DNA from: Clostridia bacterium
GTDB lineage: Bacteria; Bacillota; Clostridia; Oscillospirales; Acutalibacteraceae
Length of the DNA: 64,000 bases
Reading direction: 5' to 3'
NCBI GenBank assembly: GCA_017409845.1
Contig: JAFQRY010000004.1
Location: forward strand, 1-64,000
Positions 17,311-26,960 of the stretch are shown piece by piece (the stretch's first letter is position 1; the number at the start of each line of letters is the position of its first letter). A program made the position numbers and the translations under genes. Under the pieces are notes generated by a model. It was not told where the DNA came from. It saw nothing but the letters and a program-made list of their open reading frames with translations, and did not search any database.

Positions 17311-18168
17311 TCACACCGTATCCATAAAGGTCTTTTCAGATTTGCTGAACATCAATGCTCCGATTACCGCAACAACCGCTGTTGTTACCCAGCTTATCCC
17401 GTAAAACAGCCAGTCAACATCACCTGAGCCGAGAAAGCCGTAGCGGAAAATGTTGATTGCAGGCGTAACGGGGTTGAGCATGTAGATGCTGTAAAATGTG
17501 CTTCCGGGAGCAAGCTGTGAACGGCTGAACATATCGTAGGCAACAGGGGAACAGTATGACCAGAGGCTGACGCCAAAGCCGACAACCATTGCAAGGTCAC
17601 GGTATTTTGTTGTGAGAGCCGATATGATCATGCCGAAGCCCATGCCGAGAATTGCAAGCTGAATGAGCACAAGCGGAAACATGAGAATATAAATGTTGGG
17701 CTTCAGTCCGGCATCGGTGATGAGATAATAAACCATAAATATCAGCATGAAAGTGAACTGAATGAAGAAGCCGATAAACTGTGACACCGCCGTTGAAATC
17801 GGCATAACAAGCCGTGGAAAATAAACCTTGCCGAGAATGCCTGCGTTACCGGTGAATGTGTGAGAGGTTTCGTTCAGGCAGTTTGCAAAAAGGGTCCACA
17901 CAATCGTACCCGAAAGGTAGAATATGAAATTCGGCACACCCGATGCACCGAGACCCGCTATGTTGCCGAAGAAAACGGAATAAACAACCGTTGTGAAAAA
18001 CGGCTGGATAACTGCCCATGCAGGACCGAGAACAGTTTGCTTGTATTTTGCAACGAAGGTCCTTCGCACAAAAAGAAGTATAAGATCCCTGCAATTTTTC
18101 AGACCCTTCAGGTCCATATTAATGCCGCTGTCTGATTTAACAACGGTTGTCCATTTTTGCTGTTCCAT
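17311..18168 (-). CDS. wzm: Polysaccharide ABC exporter permease (Wzm)
   Basis: A 285-residue ABC-2-type integral membrane protein with about six helices. The N-terminal LILLFVRRTFVAKYKQTVLG and AWAVIQPFFTTVVYSVFFG, and the C-terminal YMLNPVTPAINIFRYGFLG, are typical Wzm/TagG segments. It forms the channel for the ATPase gene that follows after 8 bases. The ATG at 18168 has AGAGGTT upstream; using an ATG 27 bases further upstream would overlap the previous gene. It exports a finished lipid-linked glycan across the cytoplasmic membrane. Confidence 0.9.
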   Translation of the reverse strand: MEQQKWTTVVKSDSGINMDLKGLKNCRDLILLFVRRTFVAKYKQTVLGPAWAVIQPFFTTVVYSVFFGNIAGLGASGVPNFIFYLSGTIVWTLFANCLNETSHTFTGNAGILGKVYFPRLVMPISTAVSQFIGFFIQFTFMLIFMVYYLITDAGLKPNIYILMFPLVLIQLAILGMGFGMIISALTTKYRDLAMVVGFGVSLWSYCSPVAYDMFSRSQLAPGSTFYSIYMLNPVTPAINIFRYGFLGSGDVDWLFYGISWVTTAVVAVIGALMFSKSEKTFMDTV

Positions 18169-18172
18169 AGAG

Positions 18173-18892
18173 TTAACCTCTGCTTTCATTTTCATTAATC
18201 AGTGGTTGCAATGGGTATTTTACCGGTTTCTTGTTAAACAGTTTTTTTAAATCAACGTGTCCCGGAAAGGGAATTGTATCATTGGGAATTTCGTTGTTTT
18301 CTATAGTTCCCTGCCAGTATATTTCGCACGGAAACTTATTTGATTGATTGATATTAAATACGAATTTGTTTTCGAAAGGCAACTTGCAGAAGGTGTCTAT
18401 TTCCTTGTCGCCGCAAAGATTCATTCTCGAAAATTTTAAAATAATATTATCGAAATTAACTCTTTCCTTGCGTCTGTTCCATTTTTCTTCGGCTTCTTCC
18501 TTCGTTTTGTAGTGAAGAAAAACGATTTCAACATTATCAAGAATGCCTATGGGCTTATCCGTCTGGTTGCGTTTTTTGATTTCTTCATAATATTTCGATT
18601 CCTCGGGAGTGATAAAACGAAGGGGAGTGTTGAGATATCTTCGCAAATCCGAAACGAATTTTATATAGTCGGGTGCAAAGAAATACAGTCCTGCCGTGGG
18701 AGAGAGATAGGGCATATCAAGATACTGATAAACTTTGCCTGCCCAGCAGTTGTTTGAAATAACAGAAAAATTACTGTTTTTTATTGATTTCTTCACAAAA
18801 TATCGCTTGGTTTCATAAAAGAACTTCTCAATTTTTTCTTTTGCGGTTTTTTTGAATTTATTAAATTTTCTTTTCAAAAACTTTCCCTTCAT
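18173..18892 (-). CDS. DUF1919 family protein
   Basis: A 239-residue protein with a strongly basic first 35 residues. The core NFSVISNNCWAGKVYQYLD and SPTAGLYFFAPDYIKFVSDL match DUF1919, a family often found in exopolysaccharide operons and proposed to contain acyl- or glycosyl-modifying enzymes. The later WNRRKERVNFDNIILKFSRM segment is also typical. It lies just before the ABC permease gene, so it may modify the polymer before export. The activity is unproven. Confidence 0.75.
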   Translation of the reverse strand: MKGKFLKRKFNKFKKTAKEKIEKFFYETKRYFVKKSIKNSNFSVISNNCWAGKVYQYLDMPYLSPTAGLYFFAPDYIKFVSDLRRYLNTPLRFITPEESKYYEEIKKRNQTDKPIGILDNVEIVFLHYKTKEEAEEKWNRRKERVNFDNIILKFSRMNLCGDKEIDTFCKLPFENKFVFNINQSNKFPCEIYWQGTIENNEIPNDTIPFPGHVDLKKLFNKKPVKYPLQPLINENESRG

Positions 18893-18907
18893 ATATCCCT
18901 CTTGAAA

Positions 18908-20119
18908 TCATATAAACTTTTCTGTTGCTTCCAACCATTTTTCAGCGACAGATTCAACATTATGAGTTTCCCGTACTTTTGCGGCGTTTTCAGAGCATTT
19001 TTGCGAAAGATCTTTATTGTCTGCCATGCGGCACATTGCATGAGTGAGTGCATCTGCATCTTTCACGGGCACAAGCAGACCGTTTTCCCCGTCTGTTATC
19101 ATCTCTCTTGCACCGCCGCCGAGGCAGTCGGTGCAAACGCAGGGCAGACCGATTGCCATTGCCTCAACCATAGAGTTTGAAAGTCCTTCAAAATCGGAGG
19201 ATGAAACAAACATTGCACAGTCACGCACAACAGAATGAACATCTGCCCTCGGCGGAAGAATTTTTATGTATTCTTCTGCATTCAGGGATGAAATCATTTC
19301 AAGATAACTTTTTTTCAAATCTTCCTCGTTTTCTTCAACGGTATTTCCGTATATTTCAAGAGAGTAACCGGGATGAGTCTGATGAAATTTCATAAAGGCA
19401 TTTATCATCAGCGGAAGATTTTTCTGCTCTGCAATTCTGCAGAAATTGACAACAACCTTTCTTCTTTCTCCTTTGAAAGGCCCGGGAAGATTTGCTTTTA
19501 CGGGATTGTTGATAACAACGGTATTATTTAAATATCCCTCAAAAAAAGCAAGCTCATCATTGGTTTGCAAAACGGCACCGTCGGCTTTTGAAAGCAATTT
19601 CAGAAGACGTTTTTTTTCTGTCTTCTCTTTCGGAAAATCTATTTCAGGAGCATTCCTTTCAGCATAAATTATTTTTGCATTTATGCCTTTTGCTCCGTAA
19701 AACACACTTTCAAAGTATGAAATCCCGAAGGGTATATAAATGCAGTCGGGGTTGTTTGCAATAAAGGCAGAGAGGTTTTCGCTGCGTCTGAGCCCGCGGA
19801 TTTCATTTCTGAGCTTTTCATCCCAAGCGGGGATGGCTTTTGAAACATAACGGAGATATTTCAAAAGCTTTATCCTGCGGCTTCTTTTTTTGTTGTTTTC
19901 CGAAACTGCTGTGTCATTGGAATGAGCTTTGACATATTCCCTGAGTGAAACTATGCTGACGTTTTTGTGACAATCAAAAAATACATTTCCGGCAATGTCT
20001 TTTGTAACAAGAATTGTGCAGTGATATCCGGTCTCGGCAAACTCATTTGCAAGATTGGTTGAGCGCATCGGCACGCCGCCGTTTTTGTAGTTGCCTACAA
20101 CAAAAACAATGTGTTTCAT
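18908..20119 (-). CDS. Glycosyltransferase family 4
   Basis: A 403-residue GT-B enzyme. HIVFVVGNYKNGGVPMRSTN at the N-terminus is the acceptor-side loop. VVNFCRIAEQKNLP starts the donor domain, and SDFEGLSNSMVEAMAIGLP is the retaining-GT4 EX7E region. It has close full-length resemblance to the gene at 21.3 kb and weaker resemblance to the one at 25.8 kb, so these are duplicates. The start overlaps the preceding GT2 stop (TGATG). Donor and linkage are unknown. Confidence 0.85.
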   Translation of the reverse strand: MKHIVFVVGNYKNGGVPMRSTNLANEFAETGYHCTILVTKDIAGNVFFDCHKNVSIVSLREYVKAHSNDTAVSENNKKRSRRIKLLKYLRYVSKAIPAWDEKLRNEIRGLRRSENLSAFIANNPDCIYIPFGISYFESVFYGAKGINAKIIYAERNAPEIDFPKEKTEKKRLLKLLSKADGAVLQTNDELAFFEGYLNNTVVINNPVKANLPGPFKGERRKVVVNFCRIAEQKNLPLMINAFMKFHQTHPGYSLEIYGNTVEENEEDLKKSYLEMISSLNAEEYIKILPPRADVHSVVRDCAMFVSSSDFEGLSNSMVEAMAIGLPCVCTDCLGGGAREMITDGENGLLVPVKDADALTHAMCRMADNKDLSQKCSENAAKVRETHNVESVAEKWLEATEKFI

Positions 20120-21234
20120 CAGTGTTTTCCTCTGAGCTTTTTATAAACTGCGTTTTCGGTCAGGAAATTGAGCAGAGGAATTATATATTTCTTTTTTATT
20201 CTCTGCTTCTTTTCCTGCTTTTTCTTATATCTGTATGTATAGTCAAGGAGCTTTGCGGCTTTTTTCTTGTGAATAAGCTCATAGTATTTACGGTAAAGCG
20301 TGTTGAGCTTTTCAACCTCTATATGACCGTAAAACCTTTCGCATATCGGGTCATTCATTATCTGTTCGATAAGCTCAATTTTTTTTGCACGGTCATTGGG
20401 GCAAAGAGGCTTCATCTCATTTTCGATGCACTCAATTGCAAAGAAGAATGCACGCAGATGCATCCGGTCCATGAGGTCCATTTCCTTGAAATTTTCGGTG
20501 TCTTTATATAGTCTTTCGATCAGAGCGACATACAAGGGCCACATGTTTTTTGTGTAGCCGCGGGATAACGAATCTTCGACCACACGGTTATGATAAAGGT
20601 ACTCATTTCCGAGATAATAGAAATTCTTTGCTGCAAGCATTGCTTCGTAAGTCAGCTGTAAGTCCTGACTTCTCCTGAAAGCTCTGCAAAACCTGATATT
20701 ATTATCCCTTAATGTTGATAATTTATATATTCTGAGACAATTGGACCATCTTATCACATTTTTATCGCCCTTGTCGGTGATAAAAGCGAGCGTACGGGGA
20801 AGAACATACTTCTTGATTTTTTCTCTGTCATAAGGTCCGCACTCCAGCTGGGGTGTATATCTGTGGCTGTCATCATTGGTTATCCAGTTACAGAAAACAA
20901 CATCCGAATCGTTGCTCTTTGCTGCTTTATACATTTTTTCATACATATCGGGTTCAAGCCAGTCATCCGAATCCACAAACCCTATATATTCGCCCGAAGC
21001 TCTCTGCATACCGTCATCACGGGCTGCTGCAAGACCTTCGTTTTCTTTAGAGTAATAAGAAACCCTGCCGTCACTCAAATATTCCCGGCAAATCTCCGCA
21101 CTGCCGTCTGTTGAACCGTCATTAATAAGAATGATTTCAATATCCTTCAATGTCTGATTAACAATACTGTCAAGACACTGCCTGAGATATTTTTCGGCAT
21201 TGTAAATCGGAACTATAACACTTACCTTAACCAT
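20119..21234 (-). CDS. Glycosyltransferase family 2
   Basis: A 371-residue inverting GT-A enzyme. VSVIVPIYNAEKYLRQCLDS and ILINDGSTDGS are the nucleotide-binding strands, and FVDSDDWLEP is the DxD metal motif. The C-terminal 80 residues are Lys/Arg-rich and probably contact the inner membrane face. It sits between the two closest GT4 duplicates. Confidence 0.87.
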   Translation of the reverse strand: MVKVSVIVPIYNAEKYLRQCLDSIVNQTLKDIEIILINDGSTDGSAEICREYLSDGRVSYYSKENEGLAAARDDGMQRASGEYIGFVDSDDWLEPDMYEKMYKAAKSNDSDVVFCNWITNDDSHRYTPQLECGPYDREKIKKYVLPRTLAFITDKGDKNVIRWSNCLRIYKLSTLRDNNIRFCRAFRRSQDLQLTYEAMLAAKNFYYLGNEYLYHNRVVEDSLSRGYTKNMWPLYVALIERLYKDTENFKEMDLMDRMHLRAFFFAIECIENEMKPLCPNDRAKKIELIEQIMNDPICERFYGHIEVEKLNTLYRKYYELIHKKKAAKLLDYTYRYKKKQEKKQRIKKKYIIPLLNFLTENAVYKKLRGKH

Positions 21235-21293
21235 CGGTATACACCACCTGTTTTAAATTTTTATCGCCGGATAAAAGCTGTATATGGTGTATT

Positions 21294-22502
21294 TCATATA
21301 ACTTTTTCTATGTATTCCAGCCATTGGGCTGCTATGTTTTCTGCCGAGAGCTCATATCTGAGCTTTTTTGCATTTTCGGAGCATTTTTTTGCCAACGCAT
21401 CATCATCTGCCATACGGCACATAGCCGAAGCTAAAGCGTTCACATCTCCCATGGGCACAAGCAGACCGTTTTCACCGTCAGTTATCATTTCTCTTGCTCC
21501 TCCGCCGAGGCAGTCGGTGCAAACGCAGGGCAGGCCGATCGCCATTGCCTCAAGCATTGAGTTTGAAAGACCTTCAAAATCGGATGAAGAAACAAACATT
21601 GAGCAGTCTTTGACAACCTCGTGCACATCAGCTCTCGGCGGCAAAAACTTAACAGTATGCTCAAGTTTTCTTTCACGAATCCAGTTTTTCAACTCTTCTA
21701 AGTGAATTATTTCTTCATCTGTAATCGTGTTTCCGTAAATCTCGAGTGTATAATCCGGATGAGTCGCGTTAAAAACTGAAAAAGCTTCCGTTAACAACAT
21801 AAGATTTTTTTCTTTGCTCACCCTGCAAAAATTAACTACCGCTTTGTATCGCTGACCCTGAAAGGCTTCGGGCAAGTCGTCTCTGACCGGATTGTGAATG
21901 ACTACGCCGTTTTTCAGATGTGATTCATAAAACGAAAGCTCATCTTCGGTTTGCATTACCGCACCGTTTAATTCTGAAATTATTTTAAAAAAGTATTCTT
22001 TATCATTTTGATTTTGCAAAAACTCCATTTCCGGCGAGCATTTTTCTGCATATACACATTTCGGTCTGATTTTTTTTGACACCTCATGTAACAATGCCGT
22101 CTGATACCAGCCGAAAGGAATGTATATACTCTGCGGGTTGTCGGAAACATACAAAGAAAGCTCCTGACCGCCGCGCAGCATCTTTATTTTTCTCGATATG
22201 CTTTTGCTTTCTTTCTTTAAAAGCTGAGTCAGATGCTGCAGTTTTTTTAATGTCTTTATTTTTGCTTTTATGGCTTTTTCGCTGCTGTCTCTGTGTGCCT
22301 TACGGCAAGCCTCCGCATAGTCACCCAGAAACACAATTTCCACATTTTTTTCGGTAGGGAAAAACAGCTTGTCTGATATTTCTCGGGTTACTAAAATGGT
22401 GCATTTACAGCCCTTTTTTGCAAACTGATTTGCAAGGGTTGTAGAACGCCTTTCAACACCGCCGTTTTTGTATACACCGACAACAAATACAATATGTTTC
22501 AA
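21294..22502 (-). CDS. Glycosyltransferase family 4 (TTG start), duplicate of the 18.9-kb gene
   Basis: A 402-residue GT-B transferase. The start is a TTG at 22502 with GGTAGGTGAT upstream; from there the protein begins like its paralogue (KHIVFVVGVYKNGG). Reading further upstream would run into the neighbouring GT2 gene. The donor domain has VVNFCRVSKEKNL and SDFEGLSNSMLEAMAIGLP, identical to the paralogue over long stretches. At DNA level 21453-21607 is nearly the same as 19068-19222. Confidence 0.83.
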   Translation of the reverse strand: MKHIVFVVGVYKNGGVERRSTTLANQFAKKGCKCTILVTREISDKLFFPTEKNVEIVFLGDYAEACRKAHRDSSEKAIKAKIKTLKKLQHLTQLLKKESKSISRKIKMLRGGQELSLYVSDNPQSIYIPFGWYQTALLHEVSKKIRPKCVYAEKCSPEMEFLQNQNDKEYFFKIISELNGAVMQTEDELSFYESHLKNGVVIHNPVRDDLPEAFQGQRYKAVVNFCRVSKEKNLMLLTEAFSVFNATHPDYTLEIYGNTITDEEIIHLEELKNWIRERKLEHTVKFLPPRADVHEVVKDCSMFVSSSDFEGLSNSMLEAMAIGLPCVCTDCLGGGAREMITDGENGLLVPMGDVNALASAMCRMADDDALAKKCSENAKKLRYELSAENIAAQWLEYIEKVI

Positions 22503-22513
22503 GAGCTTATCAC

Positions 22514-23539
22514 CTACCACCCTATAATTCTTTTGAATTTTTCTCTGAAAAGTATAGTCAGATATTTTTTCTTGCTGAATGCTTTCCATACTTTTACATA
22601 TGATTTTCTGCAATTGTTTTCACGGTCAAGCAGCTTTATTGTATCTTCCAGCAAATAGGAGGACCAGTCGAAATCAATTAATTCCTTTTTTCTTTTAAGA
22701 GTTTTTGCGGCTCTGAAATACTTGAGCACAAAATGAACGGTATCATTGAAATTGTGCGTGTAAAGTTTTTCTTTGGATTCGGCATCGTCAAGCCCCATAA
22801 TTCCGAGCTTGCTTTCGAGCAGCTCAAAAAGGTATTTTGAATTAAAGTAGTTGAGATTTCTTGTTTCAAACCCTTGGGAAAAGCTTTGAGCATTGTCTCT
22901 GTAGAAATAAAGAGAGTCGCTGAGATATAATATGGATTCCGAATTTGCGAGGGCATCAAACGAATGATATGCATCCTCTGCGAAGCGTTTGTTTTTTACG
23001 GCTATTTCATCGGGAATGTTGTCTGATATAATGCTTCTTCTGAATGCCTTGGAGCATAATGAGCCCGTCAGTTGTCCGCTTATGATCTGATTATAAACAT
23101 ATTTCCGCTCTTCTGAAGTTCTGAAGCATATTGTGCGATCAGTCACGCTTATTTCTTTATTCATATTGTCCCCGAATCGTGCAAAGCCGAAGCACAGCAC
23201 ATCAGGGGAATGATATTCCGAAATGCTTTCGGTCAATATTTTTACATAGTCTTTATCAAGCAAATCATCCGCATCAAGAAAGCCAACGTAATCACCGGTG
23301 CATTTTAAAATGCCGTATTTTCTTGTTAGAAACTGACCTTCATTTTCTTTATTGAAAGAAAAAATCTTTTCGGGATATTTTTGTGAATACGAAGTGCAGA
23401 TATCACCGCTTTTATCAGTTGAGCCGTCGTTGACCAGAATAAGCTCCCAGTTATCGTTTGTCTGATTGATAACGGATTCAATACTTTCATTAATATAGCT
23501 TCCGCAGTTGTAGACGGGAACAACAATGCTGATTTTCAT
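22514..23539 (-). CDS. Glycosyltransferase family 2
   Basis: A 341-residue enzyme with ISIVVPVYNCGSYINESIES, LILVNDGSTDKSGDIC and FLDADDLLDKDY (DxD). GAGGTAAATAG precedes the start, and the upstream GT2 gene ends in the base before the ATG. The C-terminal half is charged and aromatic with no membrane helix. It is similar in build to the 23.5-kb neighbour, suggesting an old tandem duplication. Confidence 0.86.
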   Translation of the reverse strand: MKISIVVPVYNCGSYINESIESVINQTNDNWELILVNDGSTDKSGDICTSYSQKYPEKIFSFNKENEGQFLTRKYGILKCTGDYVGFLDADDLLDKDYVKILTESISEYHSPDVLCFGFARFGDNMNKEISVTDRTICFRTSEERKYVYNQIISGQLTGSLCSKAFRRSIISDNIPDEIAVKNKRFAEDAYHSFDALANSESILYLSDSLYFYRDNAQSFSQGFETRNLNYFNSKYLFELLESKLGIMGLDDAESKEKLYTHNFNDTVHFVLKYFRAAKTLKRKKELIDFDWSSYLLEDTIKLLDRENNCRKSYVKVWKAFSKKKYLTILFREKFKRIIGW

Positions 23540-24592
23540 CTATTTACCTCGTTTCAGAAGTTTTTTGATTAGTTTTCTTGCTTTTTTCTTCACAAAATGA
23601 ATTCTTATCCGTAAGAAATTTTTGCTGATCAAGTTGCAAAACAAAGAGCTGCTTACAACGTTTTCATACGGATTGTTTTTTTCGTTCAAAACCGCTTCAG
23701 GAAGCATTGAACTCCAATTATATTCAAGAACGGCTTTTTTATTTTTTTCAGAAACATTCTCATAATAGGTTGTGAATATGTACATAACTTCGTTGAGCCA
23801 TCTTGCATTCAGCTTCTTGTGATATTCTTCCGTGTTCATATCCCATTCAGGAAGATATTCCATAAATCTATCATATACATAGAGAGTGTTTTTGGACGGG
23901 ATTGTTTCAGGGCGATAACTGCGCGAAATACTTTCTTCATTTGTTCTATAATAATAAAGAGGTGTGTTAATATAAATAGTTCTTTCTGCGGCAGTCAGCA
24001 AGTGGATGGATCTAAACCAATCTTCCGCCATGTTTCTATCATAATATAAACTGTAATCTGTGGGGTCGTTTTTCAGAATTTCCGTTTTCAGTGCTTTGGT
24101 CCACAATGAAGTGATAAAGTTAGTTGAAATCAACGCTTCATAAAGCTCTTTTTTGTTATCATTTTCGAAAATTGTTTCATCAGCAGATAGTGTTGTTTTC
24201 CGATTGGTTGTTTTGCCGTTTGAATAATATCTGAAAGAATAAATAACCATATCGGGGTTATTGTTACGCTTGATACAATCGCTAACCGTTTCCAGAAGGT
24301 TATTATCAACAAAATCATCCGAATCAACAAAAAGTGAATATTCACCGACTGCGATTTCAATTCCTGCCTGCCTTGCAGAAACGAGTCCCTCATTTTTTTT
24401 ATGAACAACCTTGATTTTATCAGGGTTGTTTTTTGCATATCTGTCGCAGATTTTGCCTGATGAATCGGTTGAGCCGTCATCAACGAGAATTATTTCATAG
24501 TCGCCTTTATAGGTCTGGTCAAGCAGTGATTCAACACACTGCTCAAGATATTTCTCAACATTATATACGGGAACGAGTATGCTGAATTTCAT
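23540..24592 (-). CDS. Glycosyltransferase family 2
   Basis: A 350-residue enzyme. FSILVPVYNVEKYLEQCVES, IILVDDGSTDSSGKICDRYA and LFVDSDDFVDNN mark the GT-A catalytic domain. The C-terminal tail (KKKARKLIKKLLKRGK) is strongly basic, which fits peripheral membrane attachment to reach a lipid-linked acceptor. GAGGGGTGAAGC precedes the start. Confidence 0.87.
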   Translation of the reverse strand: MKFSILVPVYNVEKYLEQCVESLLDQTYKGDYEIILVDDGSTDSSGKICDRYAKNNPDKIKVVHKKNEGLVSARQAGIEIAVGEYSLFVDSDDFVDNNLLETVSDCIKRNNNPDMVIYSFRYYSNGKTTNRKTTLSADETIFENDNKKELYEALISTNFITSLWTKALKTEILKNDPTDYSLYYDRNMAEDWFRSIHLLTAAERTIYINTPLYYYRTNEESISRSYRPETIPSKNTLYVYDRFMEYLPEWDMNTEEYHKKLNARWLNEVMYIFTTYYENVSEKNKKAVLEYNWSSMLPEAVLNEKNNPYENVVSSSLFCNLISKNFLRIRIHFVKKKARKLIKKLLKRGK

Positions 24593-24596
24593 TGCT

Positions 24597-25766
24597 TCAC
24601 CCCTCTAAAAGAGCACTCCATTGCTCATTATATTTTTCGAATTCGTGTGAATAGTCGGTTGATTCGAGATTGTAAATTATATTGGTATATAACTTTTTAT
24701 CATTTATAAGATTTGTTATGCTTTCTGTGATTGATTCTGAATTTATATCGCAAACGATACCGCTTTTGCCGTTTTTAACAAGCTTACGCCCACCTACAGT
24801 TGCGGTTGTGACAACGGGTTTACCGAGCCTGTGCGCTTCGGCTATTGTTAATCCCCATGCTTCCTCGTATGAAGGCTGAACATAAATATCGCAAGCATCC
24901 ATATACGGATAAGGATTTTTCTGCATTCCGGTAAAAATGATATTATCAGAAAGCTTGTATTTTTCTGTGAGGTTTAAAAGTTTGTCTTTTTCAGAGCCGT
25001 CACCGACAAAGTACCAGATAAAATCAACGTTGTTATTTTTCAAAATTCTCGCACTTTCAACCGCCATGTCAAAGCCTTTTACGGGAGCGAATCTTCCGCA
25101 GGAGCATAAAACGGTTTTTCCTTCGGGCGTTGCGACGCTTTTTTCGGATGCTTGTTTTTTCAGTGTATCGGTATCAACATAGTTTTCAATAACAGATATT
25201 TTGCCTTCAAGGCACGGATGCCATTCCGAAATCAGCGGTATCAATCTGTCGTGAACGGCAACGGCTTTGTTGTATTTTGATATAAATTTTTTGTGCACAT
25301 CGGGCAAATCGTTTGTGCTTGTGTGAAAAAAGATAACCTTTTCATCCGCTTTTATATAATCCGCCACAAAGTAAGCGGGATAGCCGTTTGCATAGGCTAT
25401 GGCTGTATCAAATTTTTTGTCGGCAAAAAAGGTATTGTGTTCATATTTCATGCAATACTGATTTATCAGCTCGCTGAGCTCTTTTTTTGTTTTTTCGGCT
25501 TTTTCTTTTTTGCCCGTTAATTTATATATCTCAATTAATAACTGAAGCCAAATGGCACGGGGTTTTCTGTAATATTTATTTGCATCGTTGTTGATTATCA
25601 CATTTACTCTTTTGTCGATAAAAGGGAGAAGGTCCGTTCTGTTTTTACGCAGATAAACCGTAACGTCATACTTCTCGTAATCAATAACTTTAAGAGCGGA
25701 AATCAGAGTTTTCTGAATACCGCCCACGGTCAGATGATTGATTACAAAAAGCAACTGTTTTTTCAT
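24597..25766 (-). CDS. Glycosyltransferase family 4
   Basis: A 389-residue GT-B transferase. INHLTVGGIQKTLISAL is the N-terminal glycine loop, VLCSCGRFAPVKGFDMAVES opens the donor domain, and QPSYEEAWGLTIAEAHRLGKP is the EX7E region. It differs from the 18.9/21.3/25.8-kb group and so probably makes a different linkage. GGAGCTTTTATAA precedes the ATG; the upstream gene's stop is immediately adjacent. Confidence 0.86.
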   Translation of the reverse strand: MKKQLLFVINHLTVGGIQKTLISALKVIDYEKYDVTVYLRKNRTDLLPFIDKRVNVIINNDANKYYRKPRAIWLQLLIEIYKLTGKKEKAEKTKKELSELINQYCMKYEHNTFFADKKFDTAIAYANGYPAYFVADYIKADEKVIFFHTSTNDLPDVHKKFISKYNKAVAVHDRLIPLISEWHPCLEGKISVIENYVDTDTLKKQASEKSVATPEGKTVLCSCGRFAPVKGFDMAVESARILKNNNVDFIWYFVGDGSEKDKLLNLTEKYKLSDNIIFTGMQKNPYPYMDACDIYVQPSYEEAWGLTIAEAHRLGKPVVTTATVGGRKLVKNGKSGIVCDINSESITESITNLINDKKLYTNIIYNLESTDYSHEFEKYNEQWSALLEG

Positions 25767-26960
25767 TTATAAAAGCTCCATCCATTTTTTTGCCGTGTTT
25801 TCAAGTGAGAGATTATATCTTATTTGTGATGCATTATGTGAAAGCTTATTTGCAAATTCGCTGTCGCCTGCAATTTTTTTCATCGCCTCGCACATTTCAG
25901 TCGCATTACCGACCTCGGTGAGAATGCCGTTTTCGTTATTATCTATAACTGCATTAGCTCCGCCTATGGGGCAGTCGGTGCAGACAACGGGCATACCGAT
26001 TGCCATTGCCTCGAGCATGGCGTTGGACATGCCTTCATAATCTGAGGAGTTGACATACATTGCGTCACGGATAATCAGACCGTGAACTTCTGCACTGAAC
26101 GGCATAAAGTCAATATAGTCCGTAATGCCGAGCTTATCGGCAAGAGCCTTGGTTTCGTTGAGCGATGCTCTGTCGTCATCATTCTGCGGTTCACCGATGA
26201 TTCTGAGTCTGTAATCGCTGAATTCTTTATGGAATCCTGCAAATGCTTCAACAAGTACGGGCAGGTTTTTCTGCCTTGAAATACGGCAGAAGGTGGTGAC
26301 GTATTTTTCTCTTTCGCCGAAGTACGGCTCGGGGAGTTTGTCGTTTATCGGATTGAATATAACTGTTCCTTTTTCGGAAATATTATCGGGATAAGCCGCC
26401 TTTGCATCGTTTGTCTGAAAAACAACGGCATCGGCACGCTGATAGTATTTTCTGATGAAGTTATAACCGTAGCGTTTTTTGAGAAGCCTTTTGGGATCTC
26501 CTCTTTCAGATATAATAACTCTGTTCGGTAAACCTTTTGTGGCAATAAGAGTCATCGGTACGGATGGTTGAAGAAACGAAACAACTTTTGTTTCGGGATC
26601 TTTTTTGAGTTTTTCTTTCAACACTTTGATTTCTCTGTGATATTGAGAAAAGAATGAATGATAAGCAAAAAGGGCAGGTACAGGTATTCTGAACAGTTCA
26701 AAAGGTTTGCAGAGGAGTGATGAAATCAATTCCAGTATTTTAAAAATTATGTTGTTTTTTTTGCAACTGTAAACAGATGTTATGGGAATGTCCGGATTAA
26801 GGTCACGGTTTATTATGTCTTCTGTTTTTGAAGATGTGAGCAAAAATTCGCAATCGTACCCGTTGCGATTGAATTCGTTGAGAAGCAGGGATGCAACTCT
26901 TTCTGCACCTCCGCCTTTCATAACGGGCATAACCATCAGAATTTTTTTGTTACTGCTCAT
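25767..26960 (-). CDS. Glycosyltransferase family 4
   Basis: A 397-residue GT-B transferase with VMPVMKGGGAERVASLLLNE, TTFCRISRQKNLPVLVEAF and SDYEGMSNAMLEAMAIGMP followed by VCTDCPIGGANAVI. These places match the 18.9- and 21.3-kb genes but are more diverged, so it is probably an older paralogue. It overlaps the preceding GT2 by four bases (ATGA). Confidence 0.87.
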   Translation of the reverse strand: MSSNKKILMVMPVMKGGGAERVASLLLNEFNRNGYDCEFLLTSSKTEDIINRDLNPDIPITSVYSCKKNNIIFKILELISSLLCKPFELFRIPVPALFAYHSFFSQYHREIKVLKEKLKKDPETKVVSFLQPSVPMTLIATKGLPNRVIISERGDPKRLLKKRYGYNFIRKYYQRADAVVFQTNDAKAAYPDNISEKGTVIFNPINDKLPEPYFGEREKYVTTFCRISRQKNLPVLVEAFAGFHKEFSDYRLRIIGEPQNDDDRASLNETKALADKLGITDYIDFMPFSAEVHGLIIRDAMYVNSSDYEGMSNAMLEAMAIGMPVVCTDCPIGGANAVIDNNENGILTEVGNATEMCEAMKKIAGDSEFANKLSHNASQIRYNLSLENTAKKWMELL

